A stretch of DNA of 64,000 bases from an uncultured Alphaproteobacteria bacterium. GTDB lineage: Bacteria > Pseudomonadota > Alphaproteobacteria > JALCBB01. The stretch's first letter is position 1. The number at the start of each line of letters is the position of its first letter. The notes under the pieces are model-generated. The model was not told the origin of the DNA and did not search any database. It saw only the letters and a program-made list of their open reading frames with translations. The translations under genes were made by a program, and so were the position numbers. Where the stretch lies: the NCBI GenBank assembly GCA_958267355.1, contig OY279575.1:105726-169725 (forward strand). Direction: 5' to 3'. Shown here piece by piece: positions 1 through 8,838 of this stretch.

Positions 1-264
1 AGGGCAGATGTAATATGTATATTCCTTTTCCTGCTCGTCTTTTATGCGAACACGAGCAATTGCTGGCTTTTCGAGTAATAGTTTTAGAGGCTCCCGAGCT
101 CCAGAGAGTGCCTGTTGATGGTCTCTGACTGCCTCTTCACTCGGATTGATAATCGAGCTACCAGCAGAGGAAATTTTTGAAGCCAGTTGCTCTTTTGCGT
201 CTGAGGAAATTTTAGAAAAAACCGCGAGGATTTGTTCTGCTATCTCGGTAAGTTCATATTGCAT
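1..264 (-). CDS. N-terminus of an unrecognised protein, runs off window start
   Basis: A minus-strand frame stays open from an ATG at 264 to the window edge, giving 88 residues. A strong Shine-Dalgarno (GGAGGAGG, 280-273) sits 8 bases before the ATG, which makes the start convincing. The first 45 residues are Ser/Ala/Glu-rich and probably helical. The last visible stretch (ARVRIKDEQEKEYTYYI) looks like paired beta strands and is reminiscent of the N-terminal region of HelD/UvrD-like helicases, but too little is present to assign a function. It is transcribed away from everything else described here. Confidence 0.6.
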   Translation of the reverse strand, partial: MQYELTEIAEQILAVFSKISSDAKEQLASKISSAGSSIINPSEEAVRDHQQALSGAREPLKLLLEKPAIARVRIKDEQEKEYTYYICP

Positions 265-402
265 CGGTTATACCTCCTCCAGACGCCTACTAGGCTATTC
301 AAAACCCGTACCCTGTAACATAAGTTGTATAGAAAAAATTCAAAACTATCAACTAGGGAAATACTTCTTAGTCTCTAGAGAAACGCGATTTTATATAGCC
401 AC

Positions 403-497
403 CCCCCTAGGGGCGCGAAGGCACGCAGTGCCGAGCGGGCACGCGTGGCGAAGCTTGCCGAGCCACGCAAAAGCCCGCGCAAGCGGGCGTAAAAAAG
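403..497. repeat. Hairpin array ending in a GCAA-loop hairpin
   Basis: Three short inverted repeats lie head to tail: GGCAC/GTGCC (420-432), GCGTGGC/GCCACGC (443-468) and GCCCGC-gcaa-GCGGGC (473-488), the last followed by GTAAAAAA. The last hairpin and its flanks recur with a different stem at 20239 and 20404, so this is one member of a dispersed family. No gene is visible here; short frames through it are side effects of the GC-rich palindromes. Confidence 0.7.
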
Positions 498-504
498 CTG
501 GGGT

Positions 505-753
505 CTAACTTTGCGAAGCAAAGTTAGGGGGGGATGGGTGGGAGCGCGTCTGCGGGTGGACATTGGCTCAATTAGCTCCATCACTGAAGCTATGGGGCTT
601 AACGGCTGGTGGAGGGAACAAAGCTTGGCACGAATGCCGCACCGCAAGGTGCCCCCTAAGTGCCAAAGCTGGCTCGTCCCGCTTTGCGGGGCGTCTGCGC
701 CGTGCCCCCGTGCTGGACGCACGGGGCAGTCGCCCGCTTTGGTTTGGGGGTTT
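505..753. repeat. Dispersed structured repeat, copy A
   Basis: This ~250 bp sequence recurs in the same orientation at 11988-12213. A 66-base core (near 593-658) is identical in both copies. It opens with a 10-bp stem CTAACTTTGC-gaa-GCAAAGTTAG (505-527). It contains AGCTTGGCAC/GTGCCAAAGCT and GCACC-gcaa-GGTGC stems and closes with CCCCGTGC-tggac-GCACGGGG, then a G/T-rich tail. Relative to copy B, the first stem carries two compensatory base-pair changes, which argues that the fold is maintained. Both strands contain short frames, but no recognisable protein. It could be a mobile element remnant or an RNA-coding repeat. Confidence 0.75.
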
Positions 754-864
754 GGGGGGCTTTTGGGGTCGTCTGGAAAGTTAGTGGTTTTGCGACTACT
801 ATTGGAGTGTATCAGAAGGCAGTAAATCCGCCTTCTTCAGAAACCTGAAAACGAGGAGAAGACT

Positions 865-1704
865 ATGCGTTTTAAAAACTCCCGTAAGGGAAGGCTGTTA
901 GCGAGTGCGTTGTTGCTTGCTTTGATGGTCGCTTTTACACTTGCTGTGCCACAACAGGCGCAGGCTGACACGCTTGATGATGTAATTGATGCGGGTGTGT
1001 TGAACTGCGGAGTCGTCTTAGACTTTCCGCCGATTGGCTACCGAGATGAAAACAACCAGCCCGCAGGCTTTGATGTGGATTACTGCAAAGACTTGGCGAA
1101 GGTCTTGGATGTTGAAGTGGAAATCCTTGCTCTCACTTGGGCAGAGCGGCTTCCTGCCATTGTTACAGGACGCGCCGATGTGGTCTTCGGTGCCACTTCC
1201 GACAGTTTAGAGCGTGCTAAGACGGTGGGTTTTTCTATTCCCTATGCGATCTACTACGCACAGGCAATCGTCGGAGCCGACACAGGTATCACTACTTTTG
1301 AACAGCTCAATGGTGCGCGGGTTGCGGCTGCTGTTGGCACAGTACCCGAGCAGGAATACTTAAAGTACGCCGAAGAGTGGGGTATGGAAGACAAGTATCA
1401 AGGGTACCAATCGGAGAATGAAGTTTTCCTTGCTGTTGCGCAGGGCAAAGCTGATGTTGGTATCACGACCAATACTGCGGTTTTGCCGATTACTCAGCAG
1501 TATGACACGGTTGTGGCGGGTCCGCGTATGCCTTGGACGACGGATTACACTTCGGTGGTTGTGGATCGCAAAGATCTAACTTGGCTGAACTACATTAATC
1601 TGTTTGTGACTCACCAAGTGCGCTCGGGACGTTACCAAGAACTCTGGGGACACTATGTCGGAGGTGAAGCTCCTGAGCTTCGCATTCCGGGCGTGATGTA
1701 CTAG
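865..1704 (+). CDS. Amino acid ABC transporter substrate-binding protein (family 3)
   Basis: A 279-residue periplasmic binding protein that would capture a polar amino acid or imino acid for the permeases just downstream. Residues 1-34 are a signal peptide ending AQA|D. The mature N-terminus (GVLNCGVVLDFPPIGYRDE, then FDVDYCKDLA) has the usual family-3 lobe-1 pattern. The start is fixed by GAGGAG about 9 bases upstream of the ATG. It heads a four-gene transporter set, and a perfect terminator-like hairpin (1739-1770) separates it from the permeases, which would favour excess binding protein. The following enolase (4023) suggests a hydroxyproline-like ligand; that is inference. Confidence 0.9.
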   Translation: MRFKNSRKGRLLASALLLALMVAFTLAVPQQAQADTLDDVIDAGVLNCGVVLDFPPIGYRDENNQPAGFDVDYCKDLAKVLDVEVEILALTWAERLPAIVTGRADVVFGATSDSLERAKTVGFSIPYAIYYAQAIVGADTGITTFEQLNGARVAAAVGTVPEQEYLKYAEEWGMEDKYQGYQSENEVFLAVAQGKADVGITTNTAVLPITQQYDTVVAGPRMPWTTDYTSVVVDRKDLTWLNYINLFVTHQVRSGRYQELWGHYVGGEAPELRIPGVMY

Positions 1705-1738
1705 AAGCTTGGCTAACCTTGGCACGCAGTGCTTTCTG

Positions 1739-1770
1739 GGGGCGTGGAGGCAACTCCACGCCCCTTTTGT
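1739..1770 (+). terminator. Rho-independent terminator / attenuator after the binding protein gene
   Basis: A perfect 11-bp stem (GGGGCGTGGAG with CTCCACGCCCC) closed by a GCAA tetraloop is followed by TTTTGTT. It lies 35 bases past the stop of the binding protein gene and before the permease genes of the same system. Partial termination here would set transporter stoichiometry. Confidence 0.8.
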
Positions 1771-1892
1771 TATCACAGGCTTTTCGCGCAAGCTTTTCGT
1801 GGGGTTTTTTAACGCAAGTTTTTATTGTCAGCCTGTTCTATACTAAACTCATCCCTAGCAAGCTGTGTGCGTGAGGAGGCGAAGAAGCTACG

Positions 1893-2558
1893 GTGTCTTT
1901 TGATTACAATTTCCACTGGCGACCCGTATTCAAAAGCCTGCCTGACCTAATCTGGGCAGGAATGACAACTTTGCAAGTCGCGGCTTTGTCTATGCTTATT
2001 GGCATAGTCTTGGGGCTTTTGCTGGCACTGGTCCGCATGCATGGTCATGGCTCGTATCGCTGGGTTGCGACCACTTGGATAGAACTTGCCCGCAACACGC
2101 CTGCTTTGTTTCAGCTGTTTTTCTTCGGCTTCGGACTCGGTGCCTTCGGAATTCATTTAGCTCCGTTTTATATTGTTTTGTGTGGCTTGTCGTTTAATAA
2201 TGCGGGTTATTTGGCGGAAAACTTCCGTGGTGGTTTGCAGTCTGTGCCGCATACCCAGGTACGTGCGGCGCGTTCCTTAGGAATGGGAATTGTCCGCACC
2301 TATGTCAGCATTGTTGTGCCGCAAGTTTTGCGTATTGTGTATCATCCTATGACCAATCAGATGGTTTGGGCGGTGCTTATGTCATCGTTAGGTATGCTTG
2401 TCGGATTTCGTGAGCTTTCGGGTGAAACCCAGTTCTTTGCTTCGCGTACTTTCCGTATCTTTGAATATTTTGCGGTTACGGCTGTTCTCTATTACATCAT
2501 CGTCAAGATCATCCTTGGAGCGTCTCGCCTTCTTGCGTGGCGGCTTTTCCGTTACTGA
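1893..2558 (+). CDS. Amino acid ABC transporter permease 1 (HisM/GlnP type)
   Basis: A 221-residue inner membrane permease subunit. It has five or so hydrophobic segments and the cytoplasmic EAA loop (RAARSLGMGI, roughly residues 124-145) that contacts the ATPase. The start is a GTG preceded by GAGGAG about 14 bases upstream; no better ATG is available. The second permease begins 10 bases after its stop, so the two are translated together and probably form a heterodimer. A TATACT hexamer near 1840 may be a -10 element of an internal promoter. Confidence 0.88.
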   Translation: MSFDYNFHWRPVFKSLPDLIWAGMTTLQVAALSMLIGIVLGLLLALVRMHGHGSYRWVATTWIELARNTPALFQLFFFGFGLGAFGIHLAPFYIVLCGLSFNNAGYLAENFRGGLQSVPHTQVRAARSLGMGIVRTYVSIVVPQVLRIVYHPMTNQMVWAVLMSSLGMLVGFRELSGETQFFASRTFRIFEYFAVTAVLYYIIVKIILGASRLLAWRLFRY

Positions 2559-2568
2559 GTTGCTTGTT

Positions 2569-3240
2569 ATGTCTGCGACGGCTCCTACGGCTACTTTCTT
2601 TAGTAGCTTTTCCTCAAAAGATTTGCTCTTTTTGGGCGAAGCGGCTCTTAACACTCTGCAGATCTCTGCTATTTCCATTGGCTTGGGTACCCTGGCAGGG
2701 CTTATCTTTGGCTGGCTTCTTTACGAGGGCAAGCTTTGGGCGACTCTTACTCTGGCTCCGATCTTGGATATTTTTCGTTCTGTGCCGTTGATTATTCAGC
2801 TGGTTTTGTTTTTTAACTTTGCTCCGATTATTGGTTTGCGGCTTGACCCGTTTCAATCTGGAATTATTGTCCTGACGATTTACACGGCTGCGTTAGTGGC
2901 ACATGTTGTCCGTGGTGGCTTGGAGTCAGTTGGCGAGCCGCTCCACCGTGCGGCTCGTTCGCTTGGTATGACCTACTGGCAGGATACTTTCTTTGTTGTC
3001 CCGCCGATTGCTTTGCGAGCTGTTTTTCCTTCGTGGGTGGGCGTGGCACTCGGCGTTATGAAGGATAGTGCGCTGGTTTCTGTGCTGGGTTATGTAGAAT
3101 TGCTTAAAGCTTCGCAAATTCTTATTACCCGCACGCAAGAGCCATTTATTATTCTACTCTGCGCGGGAGCTTTCTACTTTGCGCTATCCTTCCCTGTCGC
3201 ACGATACGCGGCGTACCTAGAAAGGAAATGGGCCGTATGA
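2569..3240 (+). CDS. Amino acid ABC transporter permease 2 (HisQ/GlnP type)
   Basis: A 223-residue partner permease. The ATG at 2569 (MSATAPTATF) was chosen over a longer in-frame reading that would overlap the first permease by 160 bases and add a non-membrane Ser/Arg-rich extension. Its EAA loop (HRAARSLGMTYWQ, about residues 126-150) closely matches that of permease 1. The stop codon overlaps the ATG of the ATPase gene (ATGA), so the three genes are translationally coupled. Confidence 0.88.
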   Translation: MSATAPTATFFSSFSSKDLLFLGEAALNTLQISAISIGLGTLAGLIFGWLLYEGKLWATLTLAPILDIFRSVPLIIQLVLFFNFAPIIGLRLDPFQSGIIVLTIYTAALVAHVVRGGLESVGEPLHRAARSLGMTYWQDTFFVVPPIALRAVFPSWVGVALGVMKDSALVSVLGYVELLKASQILITRTQEPFIILLCAGAFYFALSFPVARYAAYLERKWAV

Positions 3241-3959
3241 TAGAAATCCGTGATGTGCATAAGTGGTTTGGCAAACTGCATGTGCTTAAAGGCATTAGCT
3301 TAGATGTACACAAGGGCGAAGTTCTAAGCGTCATCGGAGCTTCAGGCTCAGGAAAATCTACTTTGCTTTACTGCATCAACCGCTTGGAGCCTATACAAAG
3401 CGGCTCGGTGCGCGTTGATGGTGTAGATGTGTATGACCGTAAGACCAATGTTAATCATCTACGCCGCAATTTAGGAATGGTTTTCCAGCAGTGGAATAGT
3501 TTTCCGCATTTGACGGCTGTGCAGAATGTTATGCTGGCTCCGCGGCGGGTGTTGAAGAAATCGCGTTCTGAAGCTCGTGAGATAGCGGTGCGTCAGCTGG
3601 AACATGTGGGGCTTGGCGACAAGCTGAATAACTATCCGAGCGCACTGTCAGGCGGACAGCAGCAGCGACTCGCAATCGCCCGTGCCCTTGCTATGGAGCC
3701 AAGTTATATGCTGTTTGATGAAGCGACTTCTTCTCTTGACCCCGAGCTGGTTGGAGAAGTACTAGACACAATGCGTCTGCTTGCCGAAGAAGGAATGACT
3801 ATGATTTGCGTCACCCACGAAATGGGATTTGCTCGCGATGTTTCAGACAAAGTGGCGTTTTTCCACGAAGGTACAATTGAAGAGCTGTCGCCGCCGCAGG
3901 AAATCTTTAACAATCCGCAATCGGAACACACGCGCAAGTTTCTGGCGAATGTGCGTTAG
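3237..3959 (+). CDS. Amino acid ABC transporter ATP-binding protein (GlnQ/HisP type)
   Basis: A 240-residue ATPase that powers the importer. It shows Walker A GASGSGKST (34-42), the signature LSGGQQQR (from 137), Walker B MLFDEATSSLD and the switch histidine in CVTHEM. I chose the ATG at 3237, which overlaps the permease stop as ATGA and lies 10 bases after AAAGGA; the ATG at 3228 sits too close to that ribosome site. It completes the binding protein / permease / permease / ATPase set. Confidence 0.93.
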   Translation: MIEIRDVHKWFGKLHVLKGISLDVHKGEVLSVIGASGSGKSTLLYCINRLEPIQSGSVRVDGVDVYDRKTNVNHLRRNLGMVFQQWNSFPHLTAVQNVMLAPRRVLKKSRSEAREIAVRQLEHVGLGDKLNNYPSALSGGQQQRLAIARALAMEPSYMLFDEATSSLDPELVGEVLDTMRLLAEEGMTMICVTHEMGFARDVSDKVAFFHEGTIEELSPPQEIFNNPQSEHTRKFLANVR

Positions 3960-4022
3960 GCTTGTTTTTTACTCGTTCGCTTGGCTGCAGAACCTTCGGC
4001 AAAATTTAGGAGTCGCTCTACA

Positions 4023-5126
4023 ATGAAGATTAAAGAAATTCTGGCGTACCAAGTGTTTTTGCCACTTAAGGAAGGCAGGTATTCTTGGTCGGGTGGCAAT
4101 TATATTGAGTCTTTTGACAGCACGGTTGTGGAAGTGCGCACTGACGAAGGTATAGCGGGTTTTGGTGAGTCTTGTCCGCTGGGTTCGGCGTATTTGCCGT
4201 CTTATGCGGCGGGTGTTCGTGCGGGACTTGCAGAAATTGCGCCTCACCTTATCGGTAGCGACCCGTGCAACCTAGCTGGACTTAACGCCAAAATGGATGC
4301 AACCCTACGCGGACATCCCTACGCCAAATCTGCCGTTGATGTTGCTTGCTGGGATATCTTGGGCAAGGCTACAAATCAATCGGTTAAAACTTTGCTTGGT
4401 GGCACGGAGCAAGATGAAATAGCACTGTATCGGGCGATTAGTCAGCGTCCGCCTAAGGAAATGGCGCAGAATGTCGCGGACTATGCCGCAGAAGGATACA
4501 CCCGCTTTCAACTCAAAGTTGGCGGCGATCCGAACGACGATATCACGCGGATTCACGCGGCGCGAGAAATTCTGCCTGATGAAGCAACTCTGGTAGCAGA
4601 CGCCAACACGGGCTGGACGCAACACCAAGCCCTGCGCGTTGCAAACGCGGTGGCAGGTTTAGATCTTTACATAGAACAGCCCTGTATGGGATATGAATCG
4701 TGCCTTTCTGTGCGTCGTCGCACTTCGTTACCCTTTGTTCTGGACGAAGTAATAGACGGAGTAGATATGCTACTGCGCGCTCTCCGCGATGATGCGATGG
4801 ATGCGATCAACCTGAAAATCAGCAAAGTAGGCGGACTCACCCGCGCCAAGCTTCTGCGCGACCTGTGCGTTTCGCAAGGCATTGCGATGACAATAGAAGA
4901 CACATGGGGCGGAGATATCGTAACTGCGATGATTGCCCACTTAGCGGCGAGCACTCCTGCTGCGTATTGCTTCGGAGCTTCAGACTTTAACAGCTACGGC
5001 ACGGTATCCATTGCTGAAGGTGCACCCCAGCGCGTTGATGGCAAGATGTCTGCATCTGATGACGCAGGACTAGGCATTACGCCAAAGCTCTCAGTTTTGG
5101 GCGAGCCTGTGTTGTCCTGCCACTAA
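4023..5126 (+). CDS. Enolase-superfamily dehydratase, probably cis-3-hydroxy-L-proline dehydratase
   Basis: A 367-residue mandelate racemase / muconate lactonizing enzyme family member. The N-terminus ([34 protein letters not shown]) resembles the cis-3-hydroxy-L-proline dehydratase group, which converts that amino acid to pyrroline-2-carboxylate. Expected active-site residues are present: K165 (QLKVGG), metal ligands D193, E218 and D241/E242, and K265 (INLKISK). TAGGAG lies 11 bases before the ATG. The adjacent ABC transporter probably supplies the substrate. A hydroxyproline-betaine epimerase is the main alternative. Confidence 0.8.
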   Translation: MKIKEILAYQVFLPLKEGRYSWSGGNYIESFDSTVVEVRTDEGIAGFGESCPLGSAYLPSYAAGVRAGLAEIAPHLIGSDPCNLAGLNAKMDATLRGHPYAKSAVDVACWDILGKATNQSVKTLLGGTEQDEIALYRAISQRPPKEMAQNVADYAAEGYTRFQLKVGGDPNDDITRIHAAREILPDEATLVADANTGWTQHQALRVANAVAGLDLYIEQPCMGYESCLSVRRRTSLPFVLDEVIDGVDMLLRALRDDAMDAINLKISKVGGLTRAKLLRDLCVSQGIAMTIEDTWGGDIVTAMIAHLAASTPAAYCFGASDFNSYGTVSIAEGAPQRVDGKMSASDDAGLGITPKLSVLGEPVLSCH

Positions 5127-5392
5127 CCGACTGACACGACACCCCCCCCGAAGCCTTCAACAATATATGGGCTGTGGGGGGCTGTGGGTGCGTTTGTGGG
5201 GTGGGGGGTTTGATTTTTGTTCTAAAAAATTGTGAAAATCTTCTAAGAAGGGTTTGAATTCTTATTTTTTTGTTGTATTAACAATCAGTGGAGGAGTGTA
5301 GGGGGAGGAACCAACTACACAGACTCTTTGTTGCATACAAAACCCCTTCGCACTGGGCGAGAGAGGGTTCTTTAACTTGGAGATCTGTTTTT

Positions 5393-8300
5393 ATGGTTTG
5401 CCAATCGCGTGAGATTTTTCGTTCACCTGTTGTTGTTCTAGCTGTTGCAGTTTTACTGCTCACGCCCCTAGCCGCCTGTGGTGGCGGTGGTGGTGGAGGC
5501 GGCGGTGGCGGTTCTGGCACACCTACGACTCAAAGCTATCCAGGTGACACGGCATCAGCAACTTTAGCGGCAGACTGGCACACGGCATTTTGGAAGGCTA
5601 AGAGTCCTATTACAAGACAGATTACAGAACTGGCAGATGGCACGCCCCTAGACGGACGCGGCTACACAGTCGGGGTTGTGGATTTTGGTTTTCAAGGAGC
5701 TAGGCACGAAAATTTGAATGGCGGGCCTGCGGGTCGCCAGCTTTATGTAGCCCCTGTGGATGATAACGAAGATGACAACGACCACGGAGTCGCTGTTGCG
5801 GGGGTGATCGGGGCGCAAGGGGGAACCAACTTCCCGAAAGGAGTGGCTCCAGGAGCCAGCCTACTGATGCATTATCCATCACAAGTAGACGATACTTGGG
5901 ATCCGCAGATCACAACGCAACCTATTGCTAGCCCTGCCGACAGCAGCTCAAAGGCACTTCGCAAGCCCTATGTAGACAATTTGTACCAGAGGTGGAAAGA
6001 ACATATAACTCCCTTACAGGTTTATTTAGAAACAAACCGTGGCAAAGCAGATGCCAAAGACACAAAAGAAAATCTAGAAAAAACTCTGCGCGGGGAATTC
6101 TTCAAAACCGAAGTCATCGCCAGCGGAGCAGACCAAGGCAAATATCAATATACCAAAGAGCTCAAAGATAGATTGGCTCACGAAGGTGCACAGCCGCTCG
6201 TCTCAGTGAATTACAGCTATTACAATGCGGGGGTATATACCGCACGGAGAATCCTGTTAGAAGCCATCGCCTCTGACTATTGTCGCAAAGACGCTAACTT
6301 TGCCTTGTTTAAGAGACAAGCGTGGGCAAGCCTCTTGACGGGCGACTTAGACGAAGAAAAGGACAATGTTTGCGGAGATCCATTAAATCTCAAAGCAGGC
6401 ACTGAAGATAAAATGCCAAGATCCATATTTTACTGGGCAATGCGGAACAGCTCAACTTTTCGTAGCTATATGCACGGCTATATGGATAATGTAGATGAAA
6501 CCGTTGATGCAAACAAAGCCAGCGATGTTACCACCCATCAAGCGAACCGCGACCTTGCCTATGATTTAGGCAAGGAAGGCGTGGTCACGGTTGTCGCTCT
6601 TGGCAACTACGGGGTTTGGGGGCGGTACAAGGCAGATGGTAGTGGTTTGGTTGCGCGACTTTTCCCAGGTGATTTTCCTGCCGCTCTTGCTGATGAAACT
6701 CGTGATTTCTATTCGGGTGCAGAAGCGTCCAAAAACGCAGAACTCCGCGACTTTGTTCTCGTAGTCGGTGCTTTGAGAGCCCCGAATGACAATGACTTTG
6801 ATACCTTTGAAAAAATCAGTGCAAAGAGATATGAGTGGGAGCCCAGTTTTTACACCAATGGCTGTGGCGGAGCCAAAAAACGCTGTTTGTTCGTCCCGCT
6901 TCATATCTACAAGAATGGGGATTTCAAAGATTTCCCCGTTCTTACTGCAACAGATAAGGGAGTGAATGGTTATTGGGGCACTTCTTTTGCCGCGCCTGTA
7001 GTTGCGGGTTCGGTCGCGCTCTTGGTGCAGTACTTTGAGCCCAGTACAATGGACTACAACGGAGTCAAAGCTGCCCAAGACCTGCTAGATACTACCTATG
7101 CTCTTGGGTCTTGTAGGACAGGTGTCGCCGACAGTGTCGTTGTGAGAGGTAAGGCTTGTCGCGTAGCGGATAATCTGGATGATGAACTCGGGCATGGGCT
7201 TCTTGATCTTCAAGCCGCGTTGGCGATTACGCAGCCGCAGAATAGTCCAGGAGTGGGGCTGACGGCGGGGGCTTGGGACTCGGTGCCGAAGATGCATCGC
7301 CACGGCAGTGTGCTGGCTCTATCCACGCCGTTTGGTGATACGGCGACACGGCTACGCGAAGTGCTAAACAACGCCATCGTGATTGATGAACTAGGGCGCG
7401 GACACCGCTACGCACTTGGCTCTATGGTCGGCAGTGGTGCGGGAACGCAGATTGACAGCTTGCTATTTGCCGCTCCTGTGGCGCAGGGCTTTTCTATAGA
7501 TAGAGAGCTTATCGGCGACAAAACCATAAGCCTGTCGTTTAGCCAGAACACGACTCCTGAAGTTTCGTACATAGAAGGCAACGCGCAGAAGAAACTTTTC
7601 GCCAGTGGTGCGCCTACCGAAAGCTTTACCAATCTGCTTGCCGACTCGCCAACGCTTTCTATTGCCTACGGCGACACAGGCACAGGCAAAGGCACTAAGG
7701 GCAAGTTTTCTAGCCTCTTCCGCTTGTCCTATTCGGACTCTGCTTTGACAGGCGAGTCCCGCGATAGGCACACGCCAGACGAAGAACGCGGAGAGCAACA
7801 GCTCATCCGCCTATCAGGAGAGCACAGACTCGCCAAGCTACACAGCAACAAGCCTTCAACGCGTTTGCGTTGGCAGGCGGCTCTGTTGCGCGAAGACTCT
7901 GAAACCTTAGGTGGCGCAAACCGCGGAGTCTATGGCTTGAACCACGGCGCAAAAACCCGCGCCTTCAGCATCGGAGCAGACCAACCCTTAGCCAACGGAC
8001 TCACCCTATCCGCCGATATAACTTCGGCAAAGATTGGCGCAGGGCAGGGCGGACTCATCGCCCGTTGGGACTCCGTGCGCGCGCAAGGTTGGGCTCTTTC
8101 TTTGACTCATTCAGCGACTGACTCCAAGACCCTAACGGGCTTGCGTCTCTCGCAACCCCTGCGCACTTCTAGCGGAGCTATGGATCTAAGCTATCCCGCC
8201 CGCTATTTCCACGAAGAAAACCGCGTGGAGTTTGATACCGCCCGCGTGGGTTTGCGTCCATCGGGTCGTGAGTTGCGGCTTGAGCTGACGCAATCGCGGG

Positions 8301-8416
8301 CTATCACCCCTTGGTTTGACCTAGAAAGCCGCCTGCTCTACCGCCACGAGCCGAACCACCTTCAAGCCGCTTCCGCTGAATACGGCGCAAGCCTTGGCAT
8401 CCGTATCCGCTTTTAG
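5393..8416 (+). CDS. Subtilisin-like (S8) serine protease autotransporter, lipoprotein
   Basis: A 1007-residue secreted protease anchored in the outer membrane. A lipoprotein signal ends in LAAC (Cys29), followed by eleven glycines. The S8 triad is visible: D97 (VVDFGF), H131 (NDHGVAVAGV) and S531 (GTSFAAP). About 400 residues separate His from Ser, longer than in typical subtilases, so there is a large insert in the catalytic domain. The last ~270 residues look like an autotransporter barrel and end in IRIRF with a terminal Phe. The ATG at 5393 has TTGGAG upstream and places the signal peptide at the N-terminus; longer readings do not. The arrangement resembles NalP/AusI-type surface proteases. 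Confidence 0.87.
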   Translation: MVCQSREIFRSPVVVLAVAVLLLTPLAACGGGGGGGGGGGSGTPTTQSYPGDTASATLAADWHTAFWKAKSPITRQITELADGTPLDGRGYTVGVVDFGFQGARHENLNGGPAGRQLYVAPVDDNEDDNDHGVAVAGVIGAQGGTNFPKGVAPGASLLMHYPSQVDDTWDPQITTQPIASPADSSSKALRKPYVDNLYQRWKEHITPLQVYLETNRGKADAKDTKENLEKTLRGEFFKTEVIASGADQGKYQYTKELKDRLAHEGAQPLVSVNYSYYNAGVYTARRILLEAIASDYCRKDANFALFKRQAWASLLTGDLDEEKDNVCGDPLNLKAGTEDKMPRSIFYWAMRNSSTFRSYMHGYMDNVDETVDANKASDVTTHQANRDLAYDLGKEGVVTVVALGNYGVWGRYKADGSGLVARLFPGDFPAALADETRDFYSGAEASKNAELRDFVLVVGALRAPNDNDFDTFEKISAKRYEWEPSFYTNGCGGAKKRCLFVPLHIYKNGDFKDFPVLTATDKGVNGYWGTSFAAPVVAGSVALLVQYFEPSTMDYNGVKAAQDLLDTTYALGSCRTGVADSVVVRGKACRVADNLDDELGHGLLDLQAALAITQPQNSPGVGLTAGAWDSVPKMHRHGSVLALSTPFGDTATRLREVLNNAIVIDELGRGHRYALGSMVGSGAGTQIDSLLFAAPVAQGFSIDRELIGDKTISLSFSQNTTPEVSYIEGNAQKKLFASGAPTESFTNLLADSPTLSIAYGDTGTGKGTKGKFSSLFRLSYSDSALTGESRDRHTPDEERGEQQLIRLSGEHRLAKLHSNKPSTRLRWQAALLREDSETLGGANRGVYGLNHGAKTRAFSIGADQPLANGLTLSADITSAKIGAGQGGLIARWDSVRAQGWALSLTHSATDSKTLTGLRLSQPLRTSSGAMDLSYPARYFHEENRVEFDTARVGLRPSGRELRLELTQSRAITPWFDLESRLLYRHEPNHLQAASAEYGASLGIRIRF

Positions 8417-8442
8417 CCTTAGCTCCGCTTTTTACGCGCCCG

Positions 8443-8495
8443 CCCCGTGGGTCAGCACAGGGCAGTCGCCATCTTTGGTTTGGGTGTTTTGCGGA
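8443..8495. repeat. Partial third copy of the 3' end of the structured repeat
   Basis: CCCCGTG...CAC.GGGCAGTCGCC and the CTTTGGTTTGGG tail match the last ~50 bases of the repeats at 505-753 and 11988-12213. It starts about 25 bases after the autotransporter stop, so this terminal hairpin may act as a transcription end signal. Confidence 0.55.
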
Positions 8496-8526
8496 GGGCT
8501 TGAAGGTTTTTCTTTTGCTTCACCCC

Positions 8527-8554
8527 TTGCGGATCTGTAGGCAGAAAATATAGG
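8527..8554 (+). promoter_or_regulatory. Promoter for the structured RNA candidate
   Basis: TTGCGG (8527-8532) and TATAGG (8549-8554) are spaced by 16 bases, placing a start near 8561, at the base of the RNA fold described next. Confidence 0.4.
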
Positions 8555-8560
8555 CTAGAG

Positions 8561-8710
8561 TTGCGCGCTCCCTGCACTCCTATACCCTGTGAGGGGCATC
8601 GGCAAGCGGGGCGGGGTTGGCGCACTCATTAGTTAGCCTGCTTGCCGAAAACCCAAGGGAGGTCTGAAAGCACGAGATGAAGTAGGCGGTGCGGCATCTC
8701 GCGGGAACTT
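8561..8710 (+). ncRNA. Structured small RNA candidate, 6S-like
   Basis: About 150 bases fold into one long rod. The ends GCTCCC and GGGAAC pair, then TGCAC pairs with GTGCG, then there is a large asymmetric bubble, then CCCT/AGGG, GGG/CCC and a strong CGGCAAGC/GCTTGCCG apical stem. The 3' side of the bubble can form an alternative hairpin, GAGATG/CATCTC. A rod with a central bubble and a 3' hairpin alternative is the 6S RNA plan, and the 3' end (GCGGCATCTC...GGAA) is similar to 6S. I see no RNase P, SRP or tmRNA motif. Identity is inferred from shape only. The 420-base gap (8417-8838) holds no gene. Confidence 0.4.
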
Positions 8711-8838
8711 CCCTCCCACCGCCACAAAGCCCTTTTCCATTCAGGAGAAGATATAAGGCATTATAAGCTTCTTGATGATTACAGTAATTTTTGGCTATTG
8801 TAGACACCGTATCTGAAACTAAGGAAGAGTGAAGGTAA

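Noticed and set aside
146-508. 120-residue plus-strand frame
   Set aside because: It runs opposite to the better supported minus-strand gene at 1-264 and then through hairpin DNA; no ribosome site or protein-like pattern.
375-722. Minus-strand frames in the structured repeat (also 11987-12244) with a shared MELIEPM peptide
   Set aside because: The shared peptide follows from the DNA repeat. Indels between copies break the frame and compensatory changes fit an RNA fold instead of codons.
2398-2568. N-terminal extension of permease 2
   Set aside because: It would overlap permease 1 by 160 bases and add a Ser/Arg-rich stretch not seen in this family.
6566-7078. 170-residue minus-strand frame inside the autotransporter gene
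   Set aside because: Shadow of a gene with clear S8 motifs on the plus strand.
8561-8710. RNase P, SRP or tmRNA gene
   Set aside because: Their invariant motifs (GAGGAAAGUCC, GGAAG-GCAGC loop, tag frame) are not present.
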